A stretch of 56,583 bases of DNA, taken from positions 1-56,583 of the forward strand of contig NZ_VWWJ01000038.1 of the NCBI RefSeq assembly GCF_011753055.1, read 5' to 3'. Both the position numbers and the translations under genes were made by a program. The notes below the pieces were generated by a model. It saw only the letters and a program-made list of their open reading frames with translations. It had not been told where the DNA came from and searched no databases. Source of the stretch: Burkholderia sp. Ax-1719. GTDB taxonomy: Bacteria; Pseudomonadota; Gammaproteobacteria; Burkholderiales; Burkholderiaceae. How positions within the stretch are numbered: the first letter of the stretch is position 1; each line of letters begins with the position of its first letter. Shown in pieces: positions 41,557 to 50,939 of the stretch.

Positions 41557-44500
41557 ACGATCTCGATCGAACTGCCGGCGAACTCGCCGCGCAGCGCGGC
41601 CAGCAGATCGTCGGTGGGCTTGACGCGCCAGGCGTCGCCCAGACGCACTTCGCCTTGCGCGCGCTCGTTGCTGTAGACGATCTGCACCGCGAGGCCGTTC
41701 GGGATCACCACCTGTTCGCGCTCGCGGCCACGGCCGCCGCCGTATCCACCACCGCCGCCATCGCGACCGCCGCGTCCGCGCGTTTCGACCACCGGCGCGG
41801 GCAGCGAGTCATCCGGCTTGGCGCGATGCGCTTCGAGCACCGAACGCAGCGCGAGCGCATCGGCGTTGCCGTTCATCTGCAGCTTCACGGCCTGCGCGTA
41901 GCGGCTGCGCGCGCGCTCCAGATCCATCACGGTATCGACGGTAAAGCGGATGCCGCCCGTGAACGCATCGTTACGCGCGCCGCCTTGCACCACCAGCAGC
42001 TCGTCTTCCTTGAAAAGCGCCTTGTGCGCCTCGTACTGCTCGTTGAACACCGTCACTTCGCACTGGCCGGTGCCATCGTCGAGCAGCGCGATCAGCATCT
42101 TGCCGCGCTGGGTCATCTGCGTGCGCAGCGAGGCGATCACGCCCGCCACCAGTTTGTCGCGGCCTTCCTTCAGTTCGCCGATCTTCTGGCGCACGAAGCG
42201 GCGCACTTCGTTCTTGTAGGCGTCGAACAGGTGGCCCGACAGATAAAAGCCGAGCGCGCCCTTCTCTTCCTGGAGCTTGCGCTTTTCTTCCCACGCCGGT
42301 TCGTCGACGAGTTCGTGCGCCGCCAGCGGCGCGTCGCCCATGTCGAACAGACCCGCCTGCATGGCGTTGGCGCTCGCCTGATCGGCGGCTTCCATCGCCA
42401 TCGGCACGGAGGCGATCAGTTGCGCGCGATTGGCGTGAATCGTGTCGAACGCGCCCGCACGGATCATCGCCTCGACCGTACGGCGATTGACCAGGCGACG
42501 GTCGATGCGCTCGCAGAAGTCGAACAGATCCTTGAACAGACCGCCCTCTTTGCGCGCGCGCAGAATTTCTTCGATGGCGTTCTGGCCGCTGCCCTTGATC
42601 GCACCCAGACCGTAACGGATGGTGCGCGAGCGCTTGCCTTCGGCCACGTGTTGATCGGCGACCGGCTCGAAGCGATACGCCGACGCGTTGACGTCCGGCG
42701 GCAGCACCTTGAGGTTGTTGGTCGCGCAGTCTTCGAAAAGGATCTTGACCTTGTCGGTGTCGTCCATGGCGAGCGACATATTCGCCGCCATGAATTCGGC
42801 CGGATGGTGCGCCTTGAGCCATGCCGTGTGATACGCGAGCAGTGCGTACGCGGCCGCGTGCGACTTGTTGAAGCCGTAGCCCGCGAACTTTTCCATCAAG
42901 TCGAAGGTTTCGTCGGCTTTCTCGCGCGTGAGGCCGTTTTTCGCCGCGCCTTCCGCGAAAATTTCGCGGTGCTTGGCCATTTCCTCGGGCTTCTTCTTAC
43001 CCATCGCGCGACGCAGCAAGTCGGCGCCGCCCAGCGAGTAGCCGCCGATGATCTGCGCCATCTGCATCACCTGCTCCTGATAGACCATGATGCCGTAGGT
43101 CTCTTTCAGAACAGGTTCGACACGCGGATCCGGATACTCCACCACTTCGCGGCCGTGCTTACGCGCGCAGAAGCTGGGGATCAGGTCCATCGGGCCCGGA
43201 CGATACAGCGCCACCAGCGCGATGATGTCCTCGAAGCGGTCAGGCTGCGCGTCCTTCAGCATGCCCTGCATGCCGCGGCTTTCCAGCTGGAACACGGCGA
43301 CCGTATTCGCTTTCTTGAGGATCTGGAACGACGGCGCGTCGTCGAGCGGCACCTGCGCGAGCGACCAGTCCTGCTTCGACGGATCGAGCATGCGGATATA
43401 GCGCTCGGCCCAGTCGAGAATCGTCAGCGTGGTCAGACCCAGAAAGTCGAACTTCACGAGGCCGACGGCTTCCACGTCGTCCTTGTCGTACTGGCTCACG
43501 ACGCCGCTTTCGTCGCCCTGCGTGTAGAGCGGGCAAAAATCTGTGAGCTTGCCGGGCGCGATCAGCACGCCGCCCGCGTGCATGCCGACGTTACGCGTGA
43601 GACCTTCCACGAGCTGCGCGAGGTCGAGCAGCTGGTGCACTTCGTCTTCGTTGTCGTAACGCTCCTGCAGCAGCGGCTCTTCCTTCATCGCATCGGCGAT
43701 GGTGACGTGCTTGCCCGGCTTGAACGGAATCAGCTTGGCGACGCCGTCGGTGAAGTTGTAGCCGAGGTCGAGCACGCGGCCGATGTCGCGCACCGCCGCC
43801 TTCGCCGCCATCGTGCCGAAGGTGGCGATCTGCGAAACCGCATCCGCGCCGTACTTTTCCTTCACGTACTGAATGACGCGGTCGCGGCCGTGCTGGCAGA
43901 AGTCGATGTCGAAGTCGGGCATCGAGACGCGTTCCGGATTCAGGAAACGCTCGAACAGCAGGTTGTAGCGCAGCGGGTCCAGATCGGTAATGCCGAGCGC
44001 GTACGCGACCAGCGAACCCGCGCCCGAACCCCGGCCCGGACCGACCGGCACGCCGTTGTTCTTGGCCCAGTTGATGAAGTCCGCGACGATCAGGAAGTAG
44101 CCCGGGAAGCCCATCTTGATGATGGTGCCGCACTCGAATTCCAGGCGTTCGTTGTAGCGCGCGCGTTCGTTTTCGCGCTCGGCTTCGTTCGGATAAAGCT
44201 GAACGAGGCGGCTTTCCAGCCCTTCTTTCGACAATTGCACGAGGTAGTCGTCGAGCGACATGCCGTCGGGCGTCGGGAACAGCGGCAGCTTGGGCTTGCC
44301 GAGTTCGAGCGTCAGATTGCAGCGCCTGGCGATTTCGATGGTGTTCGCGATCGCCGAGGGAATGTCCGCGAACAGCGCGGCCATTTCTTCCTGGGTGCGA
44401 AAACGCTGATCGGTCGTGAAGCGCTTCTGACGGCGCGGATTGGCGAGGATGTCGCCTTCCGAAATACACACGCGCGCTTCGTGCGCGGTGTATTCCTCGC

Positions 44501-45131
44501 CCGTCATGAACTGCATCGGGTGTGTGGCGACCACCGGCAGTTGCAGATCCGCCGCCAGCGCGACAGCCTGTTCGATGTATTGCTCGCCGCCGGGCTGGCC
44601 GCAGCGCTGCAACTCGATGTAGTAGCCGTTCGGGAACAGCGTCGCCCAGCGCTGCGCGTGACGCTTCGCGCTTTCGACGTTGCCCGCGGCAAGCGCGAGA
44701 CCCACGTCGCCCTGCTGCGCGCCCGAGAGCGCCAGCAGCCCTTCGCCCAGGCCGTTTTCGAGCCACGCGACATCGACTTCCGCACGGCCGCGATGCTGGT
44801 TCGTGAGCCAGGCCTTGGACAGCAGTTCGCACAGATTCAGATAACCGGTCTTGTCCTTCACGAGCAAAAGCAGGCGCGAAGGTTTGTCGCGGTCGTCCGG
44901 ATTCATGATCCAGACGTCGCAGCCGGCAATGGGTTTGACCCCTTTGCCACGGGCTTCCGAATAAAAACGAACGAGGCCGAATGCGTTGCCGAGGTCGGTG
45001 AGCGCGAGCGCGCCCTGGCCGTCTTTGGCCGCCGCCTTGACGAGGTCGTCGAGGCGCACGATGCCGTCGGCAATCGAGAATTCGGAGTGGACGCGGAGAT
45101 GGACGAAGCGGGGATCTGACATGGGCGTCAT
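41550..45131 (-). CDS. dnaE: DNA polymerase III alpha subunit
   Basis: A 1193-residue replicative polymerase. It has the PHP domain (FVHLRVHSEFSI near the start), the palm with PDFDIDFCQHGRD (catalytic Asp residues), fingers, the beta-binding region and an OB domain. Near residue 1115-1140 there is an Arg/Gly linker (GRGGRDGGGGGYGGGRGRER) not present in E. coli DnaE. The clamp-interaction and tau-binding ends are otherwise normal. Two ATGs are possible, 45131 and 45122; GAGG lies near the first, and the choice alters three residues. Confidence 0.97.
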   Translation of the reverse strand: MTPMSDPRFVHLRVHSEFSIADGIVRLDDLVKAAAKDGQGALALTDLGNAFGLVRFYSEARGKGVKPIAGCDVWIMNPDDRDKPSRLLLLVKDKTGYLNLCELLSKAWLTNQHRGRAEVDVAWLENGLGEGLLALSGAQQGDVGLALAAGNVESAKRHAQRWATLFPNGYYIELQRCGQPGGEQYIEQAVALAADLQLPVVATHPMQFMTGEEYTAHEARVCISEGDILANPRRQKRFTTDQRFRTQEEMAALFADIPSAIANTIEIARRCNLTLELGKPKLPLFPTPDGMSLDDYLVQLSKEGLESRLVQLYPNEAERENERARYNERLEFECGTIIKMGFPGYFLIVADFINWAKNNGVPVGPGRGSGAGSLVAYALGITDLDPLRYNLLFERFLNPERVSMPDFDIDFCQHGRDRVIQYVKEKYGADAVSQIATFGTMAAKAAVRDIGRVLDLGYNFTDGVAKLIPFKPGKHVTIADAMKEEPLLQERYDNEDEVHQLLDLAQLVEGLTRNVGMHAGGVLIAPGKLTDFCPLYTQGDESGVVSQYDKDDVEAVGLVKFDFLGLTTLTILDWAERYIRMLDPSKQDWSLAQVPLDDAPSFQILKKANTVAVFQLESRGMQGMLKDAQPDRFEDIIALVALYRPGPMDLIPSFCARKHGREVVEYPDPRVEPVLKETYGIMVYQEQVMQMAQIIGGYSLGGADLLRRAMGKKKPEEMAKHREIFAEGAAKNGLTREKADETFDLMEKFAGYGFNKSHAAAYALLAYHTAWLKAHHPAEFMAANMSLAMDDTDKVKILFEDCATNNLKVLPPDVNASAYRFEPVADQHVAEGKRSRTIRYGLGAIKGSGQNAIEEILRARKEGGLFKDLFDFCERIDRRLVNRRTVEAMIRAGAFDTIHANRAQLIASVPMAMEAADQASANAMQAGLFDMGDAPLAAHELVDEPAWEEKRKLQEEKGALGFYLSGHLFDAYKNEVRRFVRQKIGELKEGRDKLVAGVIASLRTQMTQRGKMLIALLDDGTGQCEVTVFNEQYEAHKALFKEDELLVVQGGARNDAFTGGIRFTVDTVMDLERARSRYAQAVKLQMNGNADALALRSVLEAHRAKPDDSLPAPVVETRGRGGRDGGGGGYGGGRGREREQVVIPNGLAVQIVYSNERAQGEVRLGDAWRVKPTDDLLAALRGEFAGSSIEIVY

Positions 45132-45319
45132 TGTACCTCTACGGTCCGGCGATTTTCGCCGCCGGCGGCGTGGGCAAAGCTGCCTGGGCGTGTGCTACAT
45201 CAGCGCGCGACGCGGCCAGGCCTTACCAGGCGCTGCCAAGGACTTGCGCGCCGTCAGCGCCATGCGACACTGCCGCCGCCAGGACAACGCGCTGCAGGCG
45301 ACTCGTCGCCCGGTTGAGG

Positions 45320-45325
45320 GATAAT
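45320..45325 (+). promoter_or_regulatory. Candidate -10 of trhO
   Basis: GATAAT about 90 bases before trhO, followed within 20 bases by a tandem repeat. The -35 is weak. Confidence 0.3.
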
Positions 45326-45342
45326 AGCGGATTGCGCCCGCC

Positions 45343-45378
45343 TCACTGACTGATTCACTGAGTGCTTCACTGACTGCG
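45343..45378 (+). repeat. Three 12-bp tandem repeats in the trhO leader
   Basis: TCACTGACTGAT, TCACTGAGTGCT and TCACTGACTGCG are adjacent (45343, 45355, 45367). They lie between the candidate -10 and the trhO start and would be in the 5' leader. Confidence 0.8.
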
Positions 45379-45413
45379 GGCCCGTCCGATTCAGCTTTGA
45401 GTGTTTGTTGGCC

Positions 45414-46307
45414 ATGCGTATCCTCAACCTTTCCTCCTACCAGTTCGCAACGCTTGAGAAGACCGCCGAATGGCGTCCGCACGTGCTCGCGCGCTGCAAT
45501 GAACTCGATCTTCGGGGCACGATCCTGCTCGCGCCCGAAGGCATCAATCTGTTCGTCGCCGGCGATGAGCCGAACGTGCGCGCCTTCATGGACTATGTGC
45601 GTACCGACCCGCTTTTCGAAGGCAAATTCGCTACGCTCCAGTTCAAGGAAAGCTTTTCCGAGGACCGTCCCTTTAATCGCATGCTCGTGCGTCTCAAGCG
45701 CGAGATCATCACGATGAAAAAGCCGGCGATCCGCCCCGAAGAAGGTCGCGCGCCGTCGGTTGCGCCGGTCGTGCTCAAGGCATGGCTCGATCGCGGCTTC
45801 GACGATGAAGGACGTCCGGTCGTCATGCTCGACACGCGCAACGACTTCGAAATCGATGTGGGCACCTTCGACCAGGCGCTCGACTACCGCCTCACTAAGT
45901 TCAGCGAATTCCCCGGCGTGATCGAGGCGAACCGCGGCGATCTCGAAGGCAAGACCGTGGTGTCGTTCTGCACGGGCGGCATCCGCTGCGAAAAGGCCGC
46001 CATTCACATGAAGGAAGTGGGGATCGAGCACGTTTATCAGCTCGAAGGCGGCATTCTCAAGTACTTCGAGGAAGTGGGCGGCGCGCATTACAACGGCGAC
46101 TGCTTCGTGTTCGACCAGCGCACCGCGCTGAACCCGCAGCTCGAACCCACCGACAAGGTGCAGTGCTTCGCCTGCCGCGCCGTGGTGTCGGCAGAAGAAC
46201 AGGCTTCGCCGCTGTACGAAATCGGCAAGAGCTGCCCGGCGTGCCATCCGGCGCGCGCGCAGTCCGCCGATCAGGCTTCGGACGCCGCCGCAGCGCACGC
46301 TGCGTAA
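45414..46307 (+). CDS. trhO: tRNA uridine-34 hydroxylase TrhO (rhodanese family)
   Basis: A 297-residue protein with the UPF0176 N-terminal domain (RGTILLAPEGINLFVAG) and a rhodanese domain with the active loop CTGGIRCEKAA (Cys186, Cys192). Downstream is a Cys-rich segment (CFACRAVV and SCPACH) that may bind metal. TrhO hydroxylates U34 of tRNAs to 5-hydroxyuridine independently of oxygen-using enzymes' prephenate route. The start codon at 45414 has no good Shine-Dalgarno. gluQ begins seven bases after the stop. Confidence 0.93.
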   Translation: MRILNLSSYQFATLEKTAEWRPHVLARCNELDLRGTILLAPEGINLFVAGDEPNVRAFMDYVRTDPLFEGKFATLQFKESFSEDRPFNRMLVRLKREIITMKKPAIRPEEGRAPSVAPVVLKAWLDRGFDDEGRPVVMLDTRNDFEIDVGTFDQALDYRLTKFSEFPGVIEANRGDLEGKTVVSFCTGGIRCEKAAIHMKEVGIEHVYQLEGGILKYFEEVGGAHYNGDCFVFDQRTALNPQLEPTDKVQCFACRAVVSAEEQASPLYEIGKSCPACHPARAQSADQASDAAAAHAA

Positions 46308-46314
46308 TCTGCGC

Positions 46315-47226
46315 GTGAGCGCATATCGCGGGCGCTTCGCGCCCTCGCCCACCGGCCCTTTGCACTTTGGCTCGCTGGTTTCGGCGCTGGCGAGCTGGCT
46401 CGACGCGCGGGCGCATGACGGCACGTGGCTCGTACGGGTGGAAGATATTGACGGCCCGCGCACCGTGCCCGGCGCGGCTGAAGACATTCTCGCCACGCTC
46501 GAACGCTTTGGCTTTCACGCCGATGAACCGCCCGTGTGGCAAAGCCAGCGCATCGGCCTGTATCGTGAGGCGCTCGATGCGCTGATCGCTTCGCATCATG
46601 TCTACCCATGCGGCTGCACCCGCAAGGAAATCGCCGATTCGCAATTGCACGCGCACCGGCGCAATACCACACTGATCTATCCCGGCACCTGCCGCGACGG
46701 CCTGCACGGCAAGACCGCGCGCGCGTGGCGTCTGCGCGTGCCGGACGATAGTCCCGCAGCATCCGCCGATAACCCCGCGCTGATCCGCTTCAACGATCGC
46801 TGGCAAGGTCCGCAGCACCAGGATCTGGCGAATGAAGTGGGCGATTTCGTGCTGCTGCGCGCCGACGGACAGTGGGCGTATCAACTCGCCGTGGTCGTGG
46901 ACGATGCCGCGCAGGGCATCACGCACATCGTGCGCGGCGCGGATCTGCTCGACTCCACCGCGCGCCAGATCTGGCTGCAGCGGTGCCTGAAGGTGTCAAC
47001 GCCTTCGTATCTGCACGTCCCCGTCGTCACCAACGCCGATGGCGAGAAGCTCTCGAAGCAGACTGGCGCGCAGGCGCTCGACGCCTCGCGCCCGCTGGAA
47101 TCCTTGCTCGCAGCGGCAAAGCATCTGGGGCTCGAGCTGCGCGAACCCGCGCCCGCCTCGCTCGACGCGTTTCAGGCCGATGCGATCGACGCCTGGAAGC
47201 GCCGTCTCACGCACCTGCCAGCATAA
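46315..47226 (+). CDS. gluQ: Glutamyl-Q tRNA(Asp) synthetase
   Basis: A 303-residue paralogue of the GluRS catalytic domain without an anticodon-binding domain. It has the HIGH-like motif SPTGPLHFGSL (11-21), the Zn-binding Cys residues in YPCGCTRKEI and YPGTCRDG, and the KMSKS-like EKLSKQTG. It attaches glutamate to queuosine at position 34 of tRNA-Asp. The start is GTG. It is probably co-transcribed with trhO, another wobble-base modifier. Confidence 0.94.
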   Translation: MSAYRGRFAPSPTGPLHFGSLVSALASWLDARAHDGTWLVRVEDIDGPRTVPGAAEDILATLERFGFHADEPPVWQSQRIGLYREALDALIASHHVYPCGCTRKEIADSQLHAHRRNTTLIYPGTCRDGLHGKTARAWRLRVPDDSPAASADNPALIRFNDRWQGPQHQDLANEVGDFVLLRADGQWAYQLAVVVDDAAQGITHIVRGADLLDSTARQIWLQRCLKVSTPSYLHVPVVTNADGEKLSKQTGAQALDASRPLESLLAAAKHLGLELREPAPASLDAFQADAIDAWKRRLTHLPA

Positions 47227-47236
47227 AAACGCAGAC

Positions 47237-47280
47237 AAAAAAAAACGGCGTGCCGGGCTAAAACCCGCACGCCGTGTTTG
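47237..47280. terminator. Bidirectional terminator between gluQ and the RhlE-type gene
   Basis: A 9-bp stem (47245-47253 with 47267-47275) plus a GGG/CCC extension past a bulged C. A run of nine A gives a U tract on the minus strand (for the helicase), and GTTTGCGTTT follows on the plus strand. Confidence 0.85.
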
Positions 47281-47309
47281 CGTTTGAAGCGCGTTTGAAG
47301 CGCGTCAGA

Positions 47310-48839
47310 TTACGACGACGAGGACGACGTCGGCTTGTTGCGCCACGACGAACCCAGACCGCCCAGCAGCGCGGCCAGCGGCTGCTTCGACTTTTGCGGC
47401 GCTGCGGCCGGTTCCGGCTTGTTGTTCTCGGTCTTGCTGCGCGCGGCAGCCGAGGGCTCGTACGGCTTCAGGAAGAAGTCGTCGATGGGCTGCGAACGGT
47501 GGTGATGCGGACGCTCGAAGCTGCCCGTGCGGCGATGACCGCGCTCGGCACGCTCCGAACGCTCAGCGCGCTCGCTGCGTTCGCCGCGCGCTTCGCGGCT
47601 TTCACGGCCTTCGTGACCGTCGCGCCCATCACGTTCCCGACGGCGGCTGCCGCCTTCGTGATGCGCCACCGGCGTGTCGACCACCAGATGCTCCACCGTC
47701 AGCGGACGCTTGATGAGCTTCTCGATATCGGCGAGTTGCTTTCTCTCGTTCGAGCTGCACAGCGACAGCGCATCGCCCGTCGCGCCCGCGCGGCCGGTAC
47801 GGCCGATACGGTGCACGTAGTCTTCGGCGTTGAACGGCAGGTCGAAGTTGATGACGGCCGGCAGTTCGGCGATGTCGAGACCGCGAGCGGCTACATCGGT
47901 GGCGACCAGCGCTTCGATCTCGCCGCGCTTGAAGGCGTCAAGCGCCTGCATACGCTCGTTCTGCGAACGGTCGCCGTGAATCGCGGCGGCCACGATGCCG
48001 GCCTTCTCGATCTGACGCGCCAGACGGCTTGCGCCGATCTTGCTGTTACAGAACACGATCACCTGCTTGAGCCCGCGCGAACGGATCAGTTGCACGACCG
48101 CGCCGGTCTTGTCGCCTTCAGCGACTTCATAAACGATCTGCGTGACGTTCGCATTCGTCGAGTTGCTGCGCGCGACTTCGATGGTCTGCGGCGTGCGCAG
48201 GTACGTCGCGGCGAGCTTCTTGATTTCCGGCGAGAACGTGGCCGAGAACAGCAGCGTCTGACGCTCCTTGGGCAGCAGGTTCAGGATGCGCTGCAGGTCC
48301 GGCAGAAAGCCCATGTCCAGCATGCGGTCGGCTTCGTCGAGCACGAGCATCTGGACCTGGCCAAGCTGGGTGGTCTTCTGCTGGACGTGGTCCAGCAGAC
48401 GGCCCGGCGTGGCGATCAGGATCTCGACGCCGCGGCGCAGCTCTTCCGATTGCGGATTCATGTCGACGCCGCCGAACACCACGGCGCTGCGCAGCGCCGT
48501 GTGCTGCGCGTAGGTACGCACGTTGTTGGCGACCTGGTCGGCCAGCTCGCGCGTAGGCGTGAGGATCAGCGCGCGCACCGGATGGCGGGCAGGCGATGCG
48601 CTCGTGCTCGCCATCGGCAGCAGGCGTTGCAGGATCGGCAGCGAGAAGCTGGCCGTCTTGCCGGTGCCGGTCTGGGCGGCGCCCATCACGTCACGGCCCG
48701 TGAGGACCACGGGAATGGCCTGCGCCTGGATCGGCGTGGGCGTCGTGTAGCCCTGCTCCTGGATCGCCTTGAGGATGTCGGGCGCGAGGCCGAACTGATC
48801 GAAGGTCGCAGTGCTGGGCTTGACGTCGGTGTCGGACAT
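47310..48839 (-). CDS. rhlE: DEAD-box RNA helicase, RhlE family
   Basis: A 509-residue helicase. The Q motif and AQTGTGKT (motif I), TPTRELA, TPGRLLD, VLDEADRMLDMGF, SATF, and ARGLDI...HRIGRTGRAG are all present. The last 120 residues form a basic low-complexity tail rich in Arg/Glu/Ser (RSERAERSERAER) plus a Pro/Lys region and a Ser5 end, as in RhlE C-termini that bind RNA. It unwinds structured RNA in ribosome assembly and mRNA decay, often in the cold. The start is 48839; longer frames are unsupported. The upstream 558 bases are mostly leader. Confidence 0.92.
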   Translation of the reverse strand: MSDTDVKPSTATFDQFGLAPDILKAIQEQGYTTPTPIQAQAIPVVLTGRDVMGAAQTGTGKTASFSLPILQRLLPMASTSASPARHPVRALILTPTRELADQVANNVRTYAQHTALRSAVVFGGVDMNPQSEELRRGVEILIATPGRLLDHVQQKTTQLGQVQMLVLDEADRMLDMGFLPDLQRILNLLPKERQTLLFSATFSPEIKKLAATYLRTPQTIEVARSNSTNANVTQIVYEVAEGDKTGAVVQLIRSRGLKQVIVFCNSKIGASRLARQIEKAGIVAAAIHGDRSQNERMQALDAFKRGEIEALVATDVAARGLDIAELPAVINFDLPFNAEDYVHRIGRTGRAGATGDALSLCSSNERKQLADIEKLIKRPLTVEHLVVDTPVAHHEGGSRRRERDGRDGHEGRESREARGERSERAERSERAERGHRRTGSFERPHHHRSQPIDDFFLKPYEPSAAARSKTENNKPEPAAAPQKSKQPLAALLGGLGSSWRNKPTSSSSS

Positions 48840-49397
48840 GGTGGGTTTCGCTATAAAGGCGCTAGGCGCACGAGGCGCCATGCGCCTCAAATAATCACTG
48901 CGGGACTGCGGTGGTGCTGGCAGATGCTGCAAGGCTCGTGGCCCTGGCTCTCTCTGGATTGCCCGGGAGCGACCGGCAGGACCGGTCGTGGCGGACAGCT
49001 TGCGGAACGGGCCGCTTGCGCGGACGGGAGCGCTCTGGTACGGGGTGCGCTGGCGTGCTGCCGCGCTCGACCCGCGCTTTTAGACGCGTGCTCCACTCAC
49101 CCGGTGAGATCACCGTGGCTCGTTCCCTTATTTACACGCCGATGCGCGGTCTGGACGTCGCGCGCATCTGTTGCATGGCGGCACGTGCTGACTGGCCCGG
49201 CCGCTTCGGTGTCACCGGCACAGCGCCCAGGCGCAAGCAGGCGCAATCCGGCGAAAGGCCGGTATTGTAGCACCTCGGCATAAATCCCTATGGCCCCAAG
49301 GGCGGCCTTCTGCAAAGGCTAGGCGCGGCTGGTCGGGCCCTTTGGGCTGCCTGCGCGTCCCGTGCGAAACACCGCCCTCTTCAAGCGCAGCAAAGAA
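48840..49397 (-). other. Long intergenic region: structured leader of the RhlE-type gene
   Basis: No ORF here is supported. A -10-like TACAAT (49264-49269, minus) would give a leader of about 415 bases. The leader contains a 7-bp stem with 5-base loop (48970-48976 with 48982-48988) and, close to the start, GAGGCGC pairing with GCGCCTC around ATG, followed by more GCGCC repeats. The first 120 bases after the upstream aldehyde dehydrogenase gene contain only weak hairpins. Confidence 0.45.
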
Positions 49398-50834
49398 TCA
49401 CCACGTTTCGCGCGTCACCATCAGCCGCAACTCGGTCATATCCTCGATGGCGTAGCGCACGCCCTCGCGGCCCAGGCCCGAATCCTTCACGCCGCCATAC
49501 GGCATGTTATCGACGCGAAATGACGGAATATCGTTGATGACCACGCCGCCCACATCGAGCCCATCCCACGCGCGATGCGCATTGGCTAGCGAATCGGTGA
49601 ACACGCCCGCCTGCAGGCCAAAATCGCTGTTATTAACGATGTCGAGCGCCTGGCCGAAATCGTCGAAGCGTTCGAGAATCGCCACCGGCCCGAAGGCTTC
49701 GCGCCGATACAGATCGGTACCGCGACCCACGTCTTCCAGCAGCGTCGCCTCGAACATCGCGCCGTCCACCTTGCCGCCCGCGATGATCTTCGCGCCCGCC
49801 AGCACCGCGCTCTCCATCCAGCCCGCGAGGCGCTTCGACTCCGATTCCGAAATCATCGGCCCGACGAAAGTGCTTTCGTCCTTCGGATCGCCCATTTTCA
49901 GCGTCTTGACCTTGGCGATCAGCTTGTCGCGCACCGCGTCGTAAAGCGACGCGTGCACGAGAATGCGCTGCACGCCGATACAGCTTTGCCCCGACTGGTA
50001 GTACGCGCCAAACGCGAGCCGGTCCACCACGTAATCGAGCTTCGCGCCCTGATCCGCATCGACGATGGCCGCCGCATTGCCGCCCAGTTCCAGCACCACC
50101 TTCTTCTTGCCCGCCTTCGCCTTCAGATCCCAGCCCACTGCGGGCGAGCCGGTAAAGGACAGCAGCTTGAAGCGCTCGTCGGTGGTGAAGAGATCGGCGC
50201 CGTCGCGATGCGCGGGCAGGATCGAAAACGCGCCCTTGGGCAAATCCGTTTCCGCCAGAATCTCGCCGATGATGAGCGCGCCCACCGGCGTGCGGCTCGC
50301 GGGCTTCAGCACGAAGGGCACGCCCGCCGCCAGCGCGGGCGCGACCTTGTGCGCGGCCAGATTGAGCGGAAAGTTGAACGGCGAGATAAACGAACACGGC
50401 CCGATCGGCACGCGCTTCACGTAACCGTGATAGCCCTTGGCGCGCGCCGAAATTTCCAGATTGATGATGTCGCCGTCGATACGCACGCTTTCTTCAGCGG
50501 CCACGCGGAAGGTGTCGATCAGGCGCGTGACCTCGCCGCGCGAATCGTTGATCGGCTTGCCCGCTTCGATGCACAGCGCCATCGCCAGTTCGTCGAAGCG
50601 CTCGCGAAAGCGCGCCACGCAATGGTCGATCACGGCCTGGCGCTTGAACGGCGGAAAGGCGCGCAGCGCGGGCATGGCGGCCTCGGCGGCGGCGATGGCT
50701 TTGTCGATCGCCTTCGCATCGGCCATTGCCACGCGCGTGGCGACTTCGCCGCTGTATTTATCGGTGACTTCGAGATCGGTATTGGCGGCGACGGCCTCGT
50801 TCGCCAGATAGTACGGATAAGTCGCTTTGAGCAT
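49398..50834 (-). CDS. NAD(P)-dependent aldehyde dehydrogenase
   Basis: A 478-residue ALDH. It has the IGPCSFISPFNFPLNLAAHK segment, the catalytic Glu in VVLELGGNAAAIV and the catalytic Cys in YQSGQSCIGVQRILV, and ends in YGGVKDSGLGREGVRYA. It resembles the lactaldehyde/phosphonoacetaldehyde/GapN-type branch; the substrate cannot be read from sequence. The start follows GGAG. It lies 105 bases after an acetolactate-synthase-like gene and probably shares its transcript. Confidence 0.9.
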   Translation of the reverse strand: MLKATYPYYLANEAVAANTDLEVTDKYSGEVATRVAMADAKAIDKAIAAAEAAMPALRAFPPFKRQAVIDHCVARFRERFDELAMALCIEAGKPINDSRGEVTRLIDTFRVAAEESVRIDGDIINLEISARAKGYHGYVKRVPIGPCSFISPFNFPLNLAAHKVAPALAAGVPFVLKPASRTPVGALIIGEILAETDLPKGAFSILPAHRDGADLFTTDERFKLLSFTGSPAVGWDLKAKAGKKKVVLELGGNAAAIVDADQGAKLDYVVDRLAFGAYYQSGQSCIGVQRILVHASLYDAVRDKLIAKVKTLKMGDPKDESTFVGPMISESESKRLAGWMESAVLAGAKIIAGGKVDGAMFEATLLEDVGRGTDLYRREAFGPVAILERFDDFGQALDIVNNSDFGLQAGVFTDSLANAHRAWDGLDVGGVVINDIPSFRVDNMPYGGVKDSGLGREGVRYAIEDMTELRLMVTRETW

Positions 50835-50939
50835 GACGCGTTCTCCGGAAAGACGCGGCGCGCCACGTCACAGCAGGTCAGGCCGCGCCGACGGTTTGTG
50901 CAATTCGTTTGCGATTCTTGGGCGATACCGATGCAAGGC

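Noticed and set aside
38787..45119. A 2110-codon plus-strand frame opposite msbA, GT2 and dnaE
   Set aside because: It is antisense to msbA and dnaE, very rich in Arg/His/Gln and without family motifs; a GC-skew artefact of the high-GC third-position bias.
48911..49270. A 119-codon plus-strand frame in the gap upstream of the RhlE-type gene
   Set aside because: No ribosome site, no family resemblance and a Ser/Arg/Gly-rich composition typical of chance frames in GC-rich DNA.
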